Notes: a model not told the origin generated them from the letters alone. Shown: positions 36,728-45,080, counted from the stretch's first letter. The stretch: 64,000 bases of DNA from JAIBJN01 sp963775505 (GCA_963775505.1 CAVZIL010000009.1:186001-250000), one strand, 5' to 3'. Program-made: numbers and translations.

Positions 36728-37736
36728 GCAGTACTCCGCCGACGAGCACTACGGGAAGACGACCTACGGCGTCATCCGCTACTCGCCCGACCCCGTCGTG
36801 GCTGTGCTCGACTCGGCGAGGGCGGGTGAGACCGTCGAGGGCATTCCCGTGGTCGCGTCCGTCGCCGACGCGCTCCCGTACGAGCCGACGGTCGCCCTGG
36901 TCGGCGTCGCGGTCGCCGGCGGGCGTCTGCCCCCCGTCTGGCGCGGGATCCTGCGCGACGCGATCGAGGCGGGCCTGGACGTGGAGGCCGGGATGCACGA
37001 TTTCCTCGCCGACGACCCCGAGCTGGCCTTGCTGGCGAGCGAGCACGGCGTCGAGCTCCGAGACTACCGGCGGCCGCCGGCCGACCTGAGCGTTCCGACC
37101 GGCGAGAACCTGACGCACGGCGCGTCGGTCGTCCTGACGGTCGGCTCGGACTGCGCGGTCGGGAAGAAGACCGTCGCCGTCGAGCTCGACCGAGCGGCGC
37201 GGGCCCGGGGACTGCGCTCGGTGTTCGTCCCGACCGGCCAGACGGGAATCATGATCGCCGGCTGGGGCATCGCCGTGGACGCAGTCGTCTCGGACTTCCT
37301 CGCCGGCGCGGCGGAGAGGCTCGTGATCGAGGGCGCGAGCCGCGGGGACCTGCTCTTCGTCGAGGGTCAGGGGTCGATCATCCATCCGCAGTACTCAGGC
37401 GTCACGCTCGGCCTCTATCACGGCAGCGCGCCCCACGCGCTCGTCCTCGTGCACCGGGCGGGCGACACGGAGCTCGAAGGCGTCCCCGGACACCCGATCC
37501 TCCCGCTCCCGGAGCTCGTCGAGCTCTACGAGCGCCTGGCTCTCCCGGTGCGTCCCGCCCGGGTCGCTGCGATTGCGCTCAACACGGGTAGCTTCGACGA
37601 CGAGGGCGCGCGCGCCGCCGTCGCGGAGGCCGAGCGCGAGACTGGCCTGCCCGCCGACGACCCTGTCCGTTTCGGCCCTGACCGTCTGCTCGCAGCCGTG
37701 TTGGCGGCGCTGCCTTCGGGTATAACGGGCCGATGA
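36702..37736 (+). CDS. dgcN: DUF1611 family protein (DgcN-like N-acetyltransferase)
   Basis: Protein of 344 residues from ATG 36702, inside the end of dgcA. The N-terminal half is Rossmann-like (ALVGVAVAGGRLP); the C-terminal P-loop-like motif GSDCAVGKKT near residue 147 and FVEGQGSIIHPQYSG are the signatures of the DUF1611 family. Family members named DgcN are linked to acetylation of D-glutamate before racemization by DgcA. The context supports that role; the enzyme activity is inference. Confidence 0.8.
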   Translation: MKRYLALAEQYSADEHYGKTTYGVIRYSPDPVVAVLDSARAGETVEGIPVVASVADALPYEPTVALVGVAVAGGRLPPVWRGILRDAIEAGLDVEAGMHDFLADDPELALLASEHGVELRDYRRPPADLSVPTGENLTHGASVVLTVGSDCAVGKKTVAVELDRAARARGLRSVFVPTGQTGIMIAGWGIAVDAVVSDFLAGAAERLVIEGASRGDLLFVEGQGSIIHPQYSGVTLGLYHGSAPHALVLVHRAGDTELEGVPGHPILPLPELVELYERLALPVRPARVAAIALNTGSFDDEGARAAVAEAERETGLPADDPVRFGPDRLLAAVLAALPSGITGR

Positions 37737-38875
37737 CCGACCCCCGAATCGAGCGCCTCGCCGCGCTGCTCGTCGACTACTCGCTCGAGCTTCGGGCGGG
37801 AAAGGTGCTCCGTATCGACAGCCTGGATGCGGGCTCGCCGCTCGTCCTGGCCCTCTACGGGGCTGCCCTGCGCGCGGGTGCGCTCCCGTACACGAACGTC
37901 GGCCTCTCGGGCCTCGGCGAGACCCTCTTCCAGTACGCCTCCGACGAGCAGCTCACGTACCTCTCGCCGATCCAGTGGGAGGAGATCGAGCAGCTCGACG
38001 CGCTCGTGACGATCTGGTCGGAGACGAACACGCGCGCCCTCTCGCGCGTCGAGCCGACGCGCCACACCGCGTACATCGCCGCGCAGCGGAAGCTGTCGAA
38101 CCGCCGCTGGGAGCGCATCTCGAGCGGGGAGATGAGCTGGTGCGGAACGCTGTATCCGACCAACGCGCACGCCCAGGAGGCGGAGATGTCGCTCGCCGAG
38201 TACGAGGACTTCGTCTACGCGGCATGCCACGTCCACGAGAGCGACCCTGCCGCACACTGGCGAGCGGTCTCAGCGGAGCTGAGTGCCCGCGCCGAGGAGC
38301 TCGGCGGCGTGCGCGAGCTGCGGATCGTCGGACCCGACACGGATCTCCGCCTAGGCGTCGAAGGCCGAAGCTGGCTCGCCGCCGACGGGCGCTACAACCT
38401 GCCTGACGGCGAGGTCTTCACGAGCCCGCTCGAGACCGAGACCGAGGGCGAGATCCGCTACACGTTCCCGGCCGTCTACCACGGACGGGAGGTCGAGGAC
38501 GTCCGCCTGCGCTTCGAGGGCGGTCGCGTCGTCGACGCCGAGGCGGCGAGCGGAGACGACTACCTGCAGTCGTTGCTGGAGATGGACGCCGGAGCCCGCG
38601 TGCTCGGCGAGGTCGCCTTCGGGCTCAACTACGAGATCGACCGCTTCACCCGCAACATCCTCTTTGACGAGAAGATCGGCGGCACGATGCACCTCGCGCT
38701 CGGGTCCGGCTTCCCCCAGAGCGGCGGCCGGAACACCTCTGGCCTGCACTGGGACATGATCTGCGACCTTCGCGGAGAGGGGGAGGTCTACGCCGACGGA
38801 GAGCTGATCTGGAAGGATGGCCGCTTCCTCGCCGATCCCGTGCTCGAGGTCGTCGAGAGCGGCGCGCGCGGGTAG
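37733..38875 (+). CDS. M29 family aminopeptidase (first of two)
   Basis: Protein of 380 residues. Conserved M29 features are NLPDGEVFTSPLE, GARVLGEVAFGLN, ILFDEKIGGTMHLALG and the C-terminal LHWDMICDL with metal-ligand His and Asp. M29 enzymes (AmpS/AmpT type) are dimetal aminopeptidases that cut N-terminal residues from small peptides in the cytoplasm. It overlaps dgcN by 4 bp and is followed by a second M29 gene 13 bp later. Confidence 0.92.
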   Translation: MTDPRIERLAALLVDYSLELRAGKVLRIDSLDAGSPLVLALYGAALRAGALPYTNVGLSGLGETLFQYASDEQLTYLSPIQWEEIEQLDALVTIWSETNTRALSRVEPTRHTAYIAAQRKLSNRRWERISSGEMSWCGTLYPTNAHAQEAEMSLAEYEDFVYAACHVHESDPAAHWRAVSAELSARAEELGGVRELRIVGPDTDLRLGVEGRSWLAADGRYNLPDGEVFTSPLETETEGEIRYTFPAVYHGREVEDVRLRFEGGRVVDAEAASGDDYLQSLLEMDAGARVLGEVAFGLNYEIDRFTRNILFDEKIGGTMHLALGSGFPQSGGRNTSGLHWDMICDLRGEGEVYADGELIWKDGRFLADPVLEVVESGARG

Positions 38876-38888
38876 CGCCCTCGCCGAG

Positions 38889-40001
38889 ATGAGCTCCGAC
38901 AGGCTTCACCGCCTCGCCGACGTGCTCGTGGGCTACTCGACGAGGGTTCGGGAGGGCGATCTCGTCTGCATCGACACCGATCCCCCCGCCGCTCCCCTCG
39001 TCCGAGAGCTCTGGCGCCGGATACTCGAGGCCGGAGGACACCCGCATCTCCGGCTCGACGTCGAGGGAGCTCCGGAGCTCTTGCTGCGCCAGGGAAGCGA
39101 CGAGCAGGTGAGCTGGGTGAGCCCGGTGCGCCGCGCCGAGGTCGAGCGGGCGGACGTGCGGATCGCCGTCTACGCGGACGTGAACACGAGGGCGAACAGC
39201 GGCGTCGATCCCGAGCGGCAGGCGCTCCTGGAGCGCGCTCACGACCCGATCCGGCGCATCCACTTCTCGCGCGTGGCCTCGGGCGCCCTGCGCTCCGTCG
39301 TCACGCTGTACCCGACGCAGGCGGCCGCACAGGACGCCGAGATGTCCCTCTCGGAGTACGAGGACTTCGTCTTCCGGGCCGGCCTGCTCGATCGCGACGA
39401 TCCGCGCGCCGAGTGGGAAGCGCTCGGACAGGCGTACGGGCTGCTGGCCGACCGCCTCGGCCGGCACGCCGAGATCCGGGTCGTCGGCGAGGGCACCGAC
39501 CTCTCGCTCGGCGTCGAGGGACGGACGTGGGTGGCCAGCGACGGACGCGAGAACTTTCCGGACGGGGAGGTCTTCACAGGCCCGGTCGAGACCAGGGTGG
39601 ACGGCACGATCAGCTTCACCTATCCGTCGAGCTACGCCGGCCGCCGCATCGGCGGGGTGCAGCTCGAGTTCCGCGGTGGCGAGGTCGTCCGTGCCGAGGC
39701 GGAGGAGGGCGAGACGTTCCTGCGCGAGATGCTGGCGCTGGACGAGGGCGCCCGCCGGGCGGGCGAGTTCGCGTTCGGCCTCAACGAGGCGCTGACCGAG
39801 TTCACCGGCCATACGCTCTTCGACGAGAAGATCGGCGGCACGGTCCACCTCGCGCTCGGGGCGTCGTACCCCGAGACGGGCGGGCAGGTCCAGTCCGCGC
39901 TCCACTGGGACCTCGTGTGCGACCTCCGAGACGGCGGCGAGGTCTATGCCGACGGCGACCTCGTCTACCGCGACGGTCGCTTCCTCGACGTCCTCGTCTG
40001 A
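38889..40001 (+). CDS. M29 family aminopeptidase (second of two)
   Basis: Protein of 370 residues, paralogue of its upstream neighbour. The same motifs occur: NFPDGEVFTGPVE, RRAGEFAFGLNEAL, LFDEKIGGTVHLALG and LHWDLVCDL. ATG 38889 starts 13 bp after the first copy. The two copies differ widely outside the motifs, which suggests different peptide preferences. The operon ends here; the next gene has its own promoter. Confidence 0.92.
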   Translation: MSSDRLHRLADVLVGYSTRVREGDLVCIDTDPPAAPLVRELWRRILEAGGHPHLRLDVEGAPELLLRQGSDEQVSWVSPVRRAEVERADVRIAVYADVNTRANSGVDPERQALLERAHDPIRRIHFSRVASGALRSVVTLYPTQAAAQDAEMSLSEYEDFVFRAGLLDRDDPRAEWEALGQAYGLLADRLGRHAEIRVVGEGTDLSLGVEGRTWVASDGRENFPDGEVFTGPVETRVDGTISFTYPSSYAGRRIGGVQLEFRGGEVVRAEAEEGETFLREMLALDEGARRAGEFAFGLNEALTEFTGHTLFDEKIGGTVHLALGASYPETGGQVQSALHWDLVCDLRDGGEVYADGDLVYRDGRFLDVLV

Positions 40002-40031
40002 GTCACGGCTGCATCCGTCCGGGGTTAGGGC

Positions 40032-40052
40032 TATCATGCGAACACATGTTCG
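40032..40052 (+). promoter_or_regulatory. LexA (SOS) box and -10 element over the start of the YneA-like gene
   Basis: CGAACACATGTTCG at 40039-40052 is a perfect match to the CGAAC-N4-GTTCG SOS box of Gram-positive bacteria. It contains the ATG of the next gene (40046). TATCAT at 40032-40037 is a good -10, 8 nt before the ATG. LexA bound here would cover the transcription and translation start. Confidence 0.75.
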
Positions 40053-40309
40053 CCTGGCGCCCGATCCTCGCCCTCCTGGCCCTCGTCGGTGTCCTCGTGC
40101 TCGCCGTCGCCAGGCCGTCCCAGGGCGCCGGCCCGGAAGAGCGCTATGTCGTCCGCGCCGGGGACACGCTGTGGCAGCTCGCCGCCGAGCGCTACGGCGG
40201 CGACCCGCGGGAGGGAGTCTGGCGGATCCGCGAGCGCAACGGCTTGCAGGGAGGCGTTCTCCCGGTGGGCGCGATCCTCTACCTGCCCGCAGGGGCAGGT
40301 GGCGCCTAG
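40046..40309 (+). CDS. LysM-domain membrane protein, YneA-like cell division suppressor
   Basis: Protein of 87 residues. One N-terminal transmembrane helix (about residues 5-22) is followed by a single LysM domain (RYVVRAGDTLWQLAAERYGGDPR...). This is the size and architecture of SOS-induced division inhibitors YneA (Bacillus) and ChiZ/DivS-type proteins. The perfect LexA box on its start codon supports that role. Unlike many actinobacteria, lexA itself is not adjacent. It is convergent with the HD-GYP gene (10 bp between stops). Confidence 0.8.
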   Translation: MFAWRPILALLALVGVLVLAVARPSQGAGPEERYVVRAGDTLWQLAAERYGGDPREGVWRIRERNGLQGGVLPVGAILYLPAGAGGA

Positions 40310-40319
40310 CGAGATCGCT

Positions 40320-41657
40320 CTAGCCCGCGGCTCGGGTCTCGGCGCCGGCTTCCCCGTCGCGGGTGCCGAGCTCACCCGGTCGCTTCCGCACAACCGAGAA
40401 GAACGCGTCGACGACCTCCGGCACGAACTGAGAGCCGCGGCCGCCGCGTACCTCGGCAAACGCCTCGTCGAGGACGAGGGCGCGATGGTACGGCCGCTCG
40501 GTGGTCATTGCGTCCCACGCGTCTGCGAGGCCGACCACCGCGGCGGCCAGCGGAATCTCCGTCCCGGCCAGGCCGTCGGGATAGCCCCGCCCGTCCCAGC
40601 GCTCGTGGTGGTGGCGGATGATCGGCACCGCCTCGCGCAGGCGGCCGAGCTTGGCGACGATCCTGGCCCCTTCCGCCGAGTGCTCCTTGATCCGCTCGTA
40701 CTCCTCGGGCGTGAGCCTCGCCGGCTTCGTGAGGATCGAGTCCGGGACGGCGAGCTTGCCGATGTCGTGGAACAGGCCGCCGAACCGGAGCGCCTCGAGC
40801 TGCTTCGGCGTGAACCTGAGCTCCTCGCCCATGGCCACGGCGATCCGCTGGACGCGCTGCGAGTGGCCGGCCGTGTACGGATCCCTCGCCTCGACGGTCG
40901 CGTTCAGGGTCTCCACGGCCTCGAGGGCGCTCTCCTCGAGACGCTGGTAGGAGTCCGCGAGCGCTCGGGAGCGCTCGCGGAGGACCTCGGTCTGACGCGT
41001 GAGCGTCCGGGAGGCGTTCCGCACGAGAAGCGCCAGCACGAGCCACAGAAGCGCGAAGACCGCCGCCGTGGTGGCCCAGATCAGCCGGCGCCGATCGGCG
41101 ATCGACGCCTCGAGCGGGGCGGCGTCTGCATAGATCTCGTACGCGCCGACGACCTCGCCCTCGGACTCGATCGGCGCATAGACCTCGAGCAGCTTGCTGA
41201 TGCCCAGCGCCTCGGCCGCGTCCTCCTCCTCCGGGAGATTCTCGAGGTGGCCGTCGGCTTCTCCCGTCTCGATGGCTTTCAGAAGGCCACCTCCGAGCGG
41301 GTATTGGGTGCCGATCCGCTCGGGCTCGAGGCGGGTCCAGACGAGCGTCCCGTCACCTCTCCACACCTTGACGTTGACGATGTTCTCGCGGCTCTCGATC
41401 TCGTGCTCCAGGAGCGCTGCCGCCTCTGCGTCGACGACGACCTCGCCGTCCGCGACGAGATGAGGGCCGACGACGCCCTCGGTGTGGTCGGCGAGGCTCC
41501 TCTCGGCGTCGTCGACCGCCTGATCGCGGAGCGTGCCCGCGAGCACGGTTCCCAGCACGACGGCGCCGGAGGCAAGGATGACGGCGCTGAGGATCAGGAA
41601 CGCCCGGAGAAGCGTCAGCGAGCGCGACACGAGGTCCGGCAGGGCGCGGCGAGCCAC
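40320..41657 (-). CDS. HD-GYP domain c-di-GMP phosphodiesterase with membrane sensor
   Basis: Protein of 445 residues. Two membrane helices at about residues 14-40 and 190-211 enclose an extracytoplasmic sensor domain. The C-terminal domain has HSQRV, LFHDIGKLAVPD, and the HD-GYP signature HHERWDGRGYPDGL near residue 350, so it should hydrolyse c-di-GMP. It is a plausible antagonist of the GGDEF protein at 25787-27007. ATG 41657. It is divergent from the RNase Z gene. Confidence 0.92.
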   Translation of the reverse strand: MARRALPDLVSRSLTLLRAFLILSAVILASGAVVLGTVLAGTLRDQAVDDAERSLADHTEGVVGPHLVADGEVVVDAEAAALLEHEIESRENIVNVKVWRGDGTLVWTRLEPERIGTQYPLGGGLLKAIETGEADGHLENLPEEEDAAEALGISKLLEVYAPIESEGEVVGAYEIYADAAPLEASIADRRRLIWATTAAVFALLWLVLALLVRNASRTLTRQTEVLRERSRALADSYQRLEESALEAVETLNATVEARDPYTAGHSQRVQRIAVAMGEELRFTPKQLEALRFGGLFHDIGKLAVPDSILTKPARLTPEEYERIKEHSAEGARIVAKLGRLREAVPIIRHHHERWDGRGYPDGLAGTEIPLAAAVVGLADAWDAMTTERPYHRALVLDEAFAEVRGGRGSQFVPEVVDAFFSVVRKRPGELGTRDGEAGAETRAAG

Positions 41658-41706
41658 AGCCCAAGTCGTATCGGCTCGTGCGAAGGCGAACTTGAGAGGC
41701 CGACCC

Positions 41707-41712
41707 TACACT
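41707..41712 (+). promoter_or_regulatory. -10 hexamer TACACT before rnz (leaderless)
   Basis: TACACT ends 6 nt before ATG 41719. No ribosome site is present. Confidence 0.45.
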
Positions 41713-41718
41713 TGCGCG

Positions 41719-42822
41719 ATGGATCTCGACCTCGTCTTCCTGGGAACCTCGGGATCGGTCCCGACCGCTCGGCGCGCGCTTCCGGCGACGCTCATCAGGC
41801 GCGGCGGCGAGCGGCTGCTCGTCGACTGCGGCGAGGGCACGCAACGTCAGCTCCTGCGCTCGACGGTGGGCCTGGTGGAGCTGCCCGAGGTCTTCCTCAC
41901 GCACTACCACGCCGACCACTATCTCGGCCTCCCGGGGATGCTCAAGACGTTCGCGCTCCGGGGCCGCGAGGTTCCGCTCACCGTGTATGGCCCGCCGGGG
42001 CTCAAGGAGCTCTTCGGCGGCCTGCAGCGCATCTTCGGGCGACTCACGTACCGCGTCGAGCTCGAAGAGCTCCGTGACGGCGACGTCGTCGACCGCGGCG
42101 ACTACCGGATCCTCGTCTTCGGCGTGGCGCACGGAGTCGCGGCGAACGGGTACGCGCTCGCGGAGCTGCCCCGGTCCGGTCGCTTCGACGTCGCCGCCGC
42201 CCGCGCTCTGGGCGTCCCCGAAGGGCCCCTGTTCGGGCGGCTACAGGCCGGCGAGGCCGTCGAGCTGCCCGACGGCGGGGTCGTGCGACCCGAGCAGGTG
42301 CTCGGCCCGGCACGGCCCGGGCGTACGATCGTCCTCGCCGGCGACACCGCCCCTGCAGCAGGCGTCCTCGAGGTCGCGGAGAACGCCGACGTCCTCGTGC
42401 ACGAGGCGACCTTCGCCGAGGAGGAGCGCGAGCGGGCGGACGAGACGCTTCACTCCACGGCCGCAGGAGCAGCCGCACTGGCGAAGGCCGCGGGTGTTCG
42501 CCTGCTCGCGCTGACCCACCTCTCGAACCGCTACTTCGGCCCGGAGATCGCCCGCGAGGCACGGGCGGTCTTGGCGAACACGGTCGTGCCGAGGGACTTC
42601 GATATCATCGACGTTCCGTTCCAGGAGCGGGGCGCCCCCCGTCTCGTCAAGGCAGGAGCGCGACCCGCGCGGGAGGAGGCAGGGGCCGATGACCAGCATG
42701 GTGCAGGTGACGGTGGCGGGCGACCTCACCGAGGCGGAGGAGATTCAGGCGATCCTGCACTCGGCGGGGATCCCGTCGGAGCTTCACCCGGCGGTCGAGC
42801 AGCATCCGGCGGCGCTCGATGA
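41719..42822 (+). CDS. rnz: ribonuclease Z
   Basis: Protein of 367 residues as annotated by its open frame. The metallo-beta-lactamase motif HYHADH near residue 64 and LGTSGSVPTARR at the start are RNase Z hallmarks; the later GDTAPAAGV and LTHLSNRY supply metal ligands. It trims tRNA 3' trailers, which fits tRNAs lacking encoded CCA. The fold normally ends near residue 310; the last 50 or so residues are Gly/Arg-rich and lie inside the DUF2007 gene in another frame, so they are probably read-through. Confidence 0.9.
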   Translation: MDLDLVFLGTSGSVPTARRALPATLIRRGGERLLVDCGEGTQRQLLRSTVGLVELPEVFLTHYHADHYLGLPGMLKTFALRGREVPLTVYGPPGLKELFGGLQRIFGRLTYRVELEELRDGDVVDRGDYRILVFGVAHGVAANGYALAELPRSGRFDVAAARALGVPEGPLFGRLQAGEAVELPDGGVVRPEQVLGPARPGRTIVLAGDTAPAAGVLEVAENADVLVHEATFAEEERERADETLHSTAAGAAALAKAAGVRLLALTHLSNRYFGPEIAREARAVLANTVVPRDFDIIDVPFQERGAPRLVKAGARPAREEAGADDQHGAGDGGGRPHRGGGDSGDPALGGDPVGASPGGRAASGGAR

Positions 42823-42922
42823 CGCGCCGCAGAAGGTGCTGGTCCCGGAGACGTCGCTCGAGGCGGCCCAGCACGCCATCGAGTCGATGACGGATCCCGA
42901 CGAGCTCATTGGCGGGCGCTAG
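42689..42922 (+). CDS. DUF2007 family small protein
   Basis: Protein of 77 residues beginning MTSMVQVTVAGDLTEAEEIQAILHSAGIP, the ferredoxin-like fold of DUF2007 (putative signal-transducing protein). The function is unknown. The first 134 bp overlap the tail of the RNase Z frame. Its TAG stop at 42920-42922 is in the same frame as the methyltransferase that follows. Confidence 0.75.
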   Translation: MTSMVQVTVAGDLTEAEEIQAILHSAGIPSELHPAVEQHPAALDDAPQKVLVPETSLEAAQHAIESMTDPDELIGGR

Positions 42923-43015
42923 CGGCGCCGGCGGCGCGCGCCGGACTTCGGGCCGCTCGCGGAGGACTACGACCGCCTGCGGCCGGCGGACGAGAACTGG
43001 TGGGAGCTCGTCGAC

Positions 43016-43675
43016 GTGCTCGTGGACGAGGGCGACCTCCGGGGGCGGCGGGTGCTCGACGTCGGCTGCGGCACCGGCCGACTGGCGCTCGCGCTCGTCG
43101 AGCGCGGCGCGAAGGTGTGGGGCGTCGACTCGTCCCCGGAGATGCTCGCGCAGGCGCGCGCGGCCTCGGGTCGGCGGGTGGGCCTGAAGATCGGGCGGGC
43201 GGAGTCGCTGCCGTTCAAGGACCGCTGGTTCGAGCGGGCCACCCTCCGCCTCGTCGTGCACCTCGTCGACCGGCCGCGCGCGTTCGCGGAGGTCCTGCGC
43301 GTCCTCGCGCCGGGGGGTCGTGCCGTCGTCGCGACGTTCACGCCGGGGCACTTCGAATGGTTCTGGCTGACCCGGGTGTTTCCCGAGGTCGCAGAGCTCG
43401 ACCGCGTCCGCTTCCCGACCCCGCCGGCGTTGGTCGAGGAGCTGACCGGCGCGGGGTTCGCGTCCGCGCGCGTCAGAGCCGTGCTTCAGCGCGGCACCCT
43501 GACCAGGGAGGAGGCTCTGGAGCGGATTCGCGGCCGCTACATCTCGACGCTGCGGCTCCTGGACGACGAGACCCTCACCGCGGGCCTCGAGCGCGCGGAG
43601 CGCGAGCTGCCGGCCACGATCGAGACCTCGCTCGAGTGGGCAGTCGTCAGCGCAGAGACGCCGTCGCTTCAGTAG
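43016..43675 (+). CDS. class I SAM-dependent methyltransferase (start uncertain)
   Basis: Protein of at least 219 residues. SAM motif VLDVGCGTGRLAL, acidic motif WGVDSSPEM and AESLPF mark a type-11 methyltransferase. The first start codon in frame is GTG 43016. However, the sequence from 42944 (DFGPLAEDYDRLRP) reads like a natural family N-terminus, with no start codon between it and the TAG of the DUF2007 gene. Either the true start is lost to an indel or the two are translated together. The substrate is unknown. Confidence 0.75.
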   Translation: MLVDEGDLRGRRVLDVGCGTGRLALALVERGAKVWGVDSSPEMLAQARAASGRRVGLKIGRAESLPFKDRWFERATLRLVVHLVDRPRAFAEVLRVLAPGGRAVVATFTPGHFEWFWLTRVFPEVAELDRVRFPTPPALVEELTGAGFASARVRAVLQRGTLTREEALERIRGRYISTLRLLDDETLTAGLERAERELPATIETSLEWAVVSAETPSLQ

Positions 43676-44022
43676 ACGAGCGTCTTCTCCGCCCAGTCTG
43701 CGAGCTCGACGAGCTTCGCGGGCTGCGCGATCTCGACGCCCGGCCGACTCTCGCCGTTGATGCCCCGGGTCTTGCTGGACATGCCGGACAGCGCCACGGG
43801 CACGCCGGCTTCGGTCAGCGCCTCCCAGTGCTCGGCGACCGAGCCCGTTCCGATCCCCCGAGCGGCCTCGGCCGTCTCGGGGCGCACGAGCTGGACGGCG
43901 TCGCCTGCGAGGAAGAGACGGACCTCGTGCCCCTCGTCCGCCGCCGTGCGGGCGACGAGGAACGCCAGCGCTGCCCGGGTCGGGTTCTCGGGACCGGTCG
44001 CGAGATTGACGAAGAGCCGCAC
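43669..44022 (-). CDS. DsrE-family protein
   Basis: Protein of 117 residues from GTG 44022, with GAGGAGGTG as ribosome site. The Rossmann-like DsrE/F fold is suggested by FVNLATGPENPTRAALAFLVARTAADEGHEVRLFLAGDAV. These proteins act in sulfur relay or are uncharacterised; no sulfur-relay Cys is evident, so sulfurtransfer is doubtful. It follows the DUF1059 gene by 4 bp on the minus strand and overlaps the methyltransferase end by 7 bp in convergence. Confidence 0.8.
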   Translation of the reverse strand: MRLFVNLATGPENPTRAALAFLVARTAADEGHEVRLFLAGDAVQLVRPETAEAARGIGTGSVAEHWEALTEAGVPVALSGMSSKTRGINGESRPGVEIAQPAKLVELADWAEKTLVY

Positions 44023-44026
44023 GGCG

Positions 44027-44185
44027 CTACACCTCCTCGGCCATTCCGAGGATGTCGTCACGGGAAAGCTTCCCGACCATCTCCGGATGGTTCCGCTCGA
44101 CGTGGGCCTCCACCTGGGCGACGAGCTCCCCGTCGTCCTCGGCCCGAACGGTCTCGCCGCATTCGCAGTTCACAACGAGGTTCAT
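44027..44185 (-). CDS. DUF1059 family small protein
   Basis: Protein of 52 residues with CECGETVRAEDDGELVAQVEAHVERNHPE, the DUF1059 pattern: a Cys pair followed by His-x-x-x-His-like residues, suggestive of metal binding. The start ATG 44185 has GGAGGGAG before it. It forms a small operon with the DsrE gene. The function is unknown. Confidence 0.8.
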   Translation of the reverse strand: MNLVVNCECGETVRAEDDGELVAQVEAHVERNHPEMVGKLSRDDILGMAEEV

Positions 44186-44254
44186 GGTCTCCCTCCTTCT
44201 CGAGTACGGGCCATTGTGGCCGCACGGCCTTGGCGTTACCTTGGGGAAACGTTG

Positions 44255-45028
44255 GTGAGTCGCGAAGGCACGCGGATCCAGCTCTGCGGACGACTGGCCG
44301 TCGAGATCGGAGGCCGGCGGGTCGAGGGGGAGCTCCCGGGACGCCAGGGACGGCTCCTCTTCGCGTACCTGGCGGCAAGCCGCTCCCGCCGTTCGACACG
44401 GGCCGAGCTGGCGGACGCTCTCTGGCCGGAAGGGGCGCCGGACGCGGCGGAGGCATCGCTCGCCGCACTCCTCTCCAAGCTGCGCCGGATTCTCGGCCCC
44501 GGGTCGCTCGAGGGGAAGGGCGAGCTTCGGCTGGCTCTTCCCGACGAGGCGTGGATCGACCTGGAGGCCGCGGGGGTGGGGGTGCACCGCGCGGAGTCGG
44601 CGGTCGCGCTCGGGCGGTGGGAGGAGGGTTGGGCGCCTGCGCGCACGGCTCTCTACGTGGCGAACCGCAGGTGCCTGCCCGGCTACGAGGCGCCGTGGAT
44701 CGACGAGCGGCGCAGGTGGCTCGACGACGTGCGGCTCCGCGCGCTCGAGTGCGTCGGGACGATCGGCCTGAACATGGAGGGTACCGAGCTGGCGGCGGCC
44801 GAGCGGGCGGGCCGCTCGCTGGTCGAGGCCGCGCCGTTCCGGGAGAGCGGTTACCGCCTGCTCATGGAGGCGCTCGAAGCGAGAGGGAACGTCGCCGAGG
44901 CCCTGCGCGTCTACGACCGGCTCCGAGTGCTCCTCCGCGAGGAGCTCGGCGTGGTGCCGGGTCGCGCGGCGCAGGACCTGCACCGTCGCCTGCTCGCTCA
45001 GGTGGACGCCGTCCGGCCGACCGGCTAG
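44255..45028 (+). CDS. SARP-type transcriptional regulator with BTAD domain
   Basis: Protein of 257 residues from GTG 44255. The N-terminal winged helix (RTRIQLCGRLAVE region to LRLALPDEAWID) resembles OmpR-type DNA-binding domains; the C-terminal bacterial transcriptional activation domain has AERAGRSLVEAAPFRESGYRLLMEALEARGN and a TPR-like ending. It is a short AfsR/SARP regulator without an NB-ARC ATPase. Its targets are unknown. It is divergent from DUF1059-DsrE (69 bp) and lies 52 bp before pyrR. Confidence 0.85.
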   Translation: MSREGTRIQLCGRLAVEIGGRRVEGELPGRQGRLLFAYLAASRSRRSTRAELADALWPEGAPDAAEASLAALLSKLRRILGPGSLEGKGELRLALPDEAWIDLEAAGVGVHRAESAVALGRWEEGWAPARTALYVANRRCLPGYEAPWIDERRRWLDDVRLRALECVGTIGLNMEGTELAAAERAGRSLVEAAPFRESGYRLLMEALEARGNVAEALRVYDRLRVLLREELGVVPGRAAQDLHRRLLAQVDAVRPTG

Positions 45029-45050
45029 CCTTGCCCGCGCACCTTTAACT

Positions 45051-45066
45051 CGGTCCAGAGAGGCCG
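45051..45066 (+). promoter_or_regulatory. PyrR-binding RNA loop upstream of pyrR
   Basis: GGTCCAGAGAGGCC at 45052-45065 matches the PyrR anti-antiterminator consensus ARUCCNGNGAGGYU at 12 of 14 positions, including the UCC-N-G-N-GAGG core. It can fold as GG[U]CC / GGCC with an AGAGA loop. It sits 1-2 nt before the AAAGGAG ribosome site of pyrR, so UMP-bound PyrR could block translation as proposed for mycobacteria. Confidence 0.75.
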
Positions 45067-45080
45067 GAAAGGAGTGGCTG

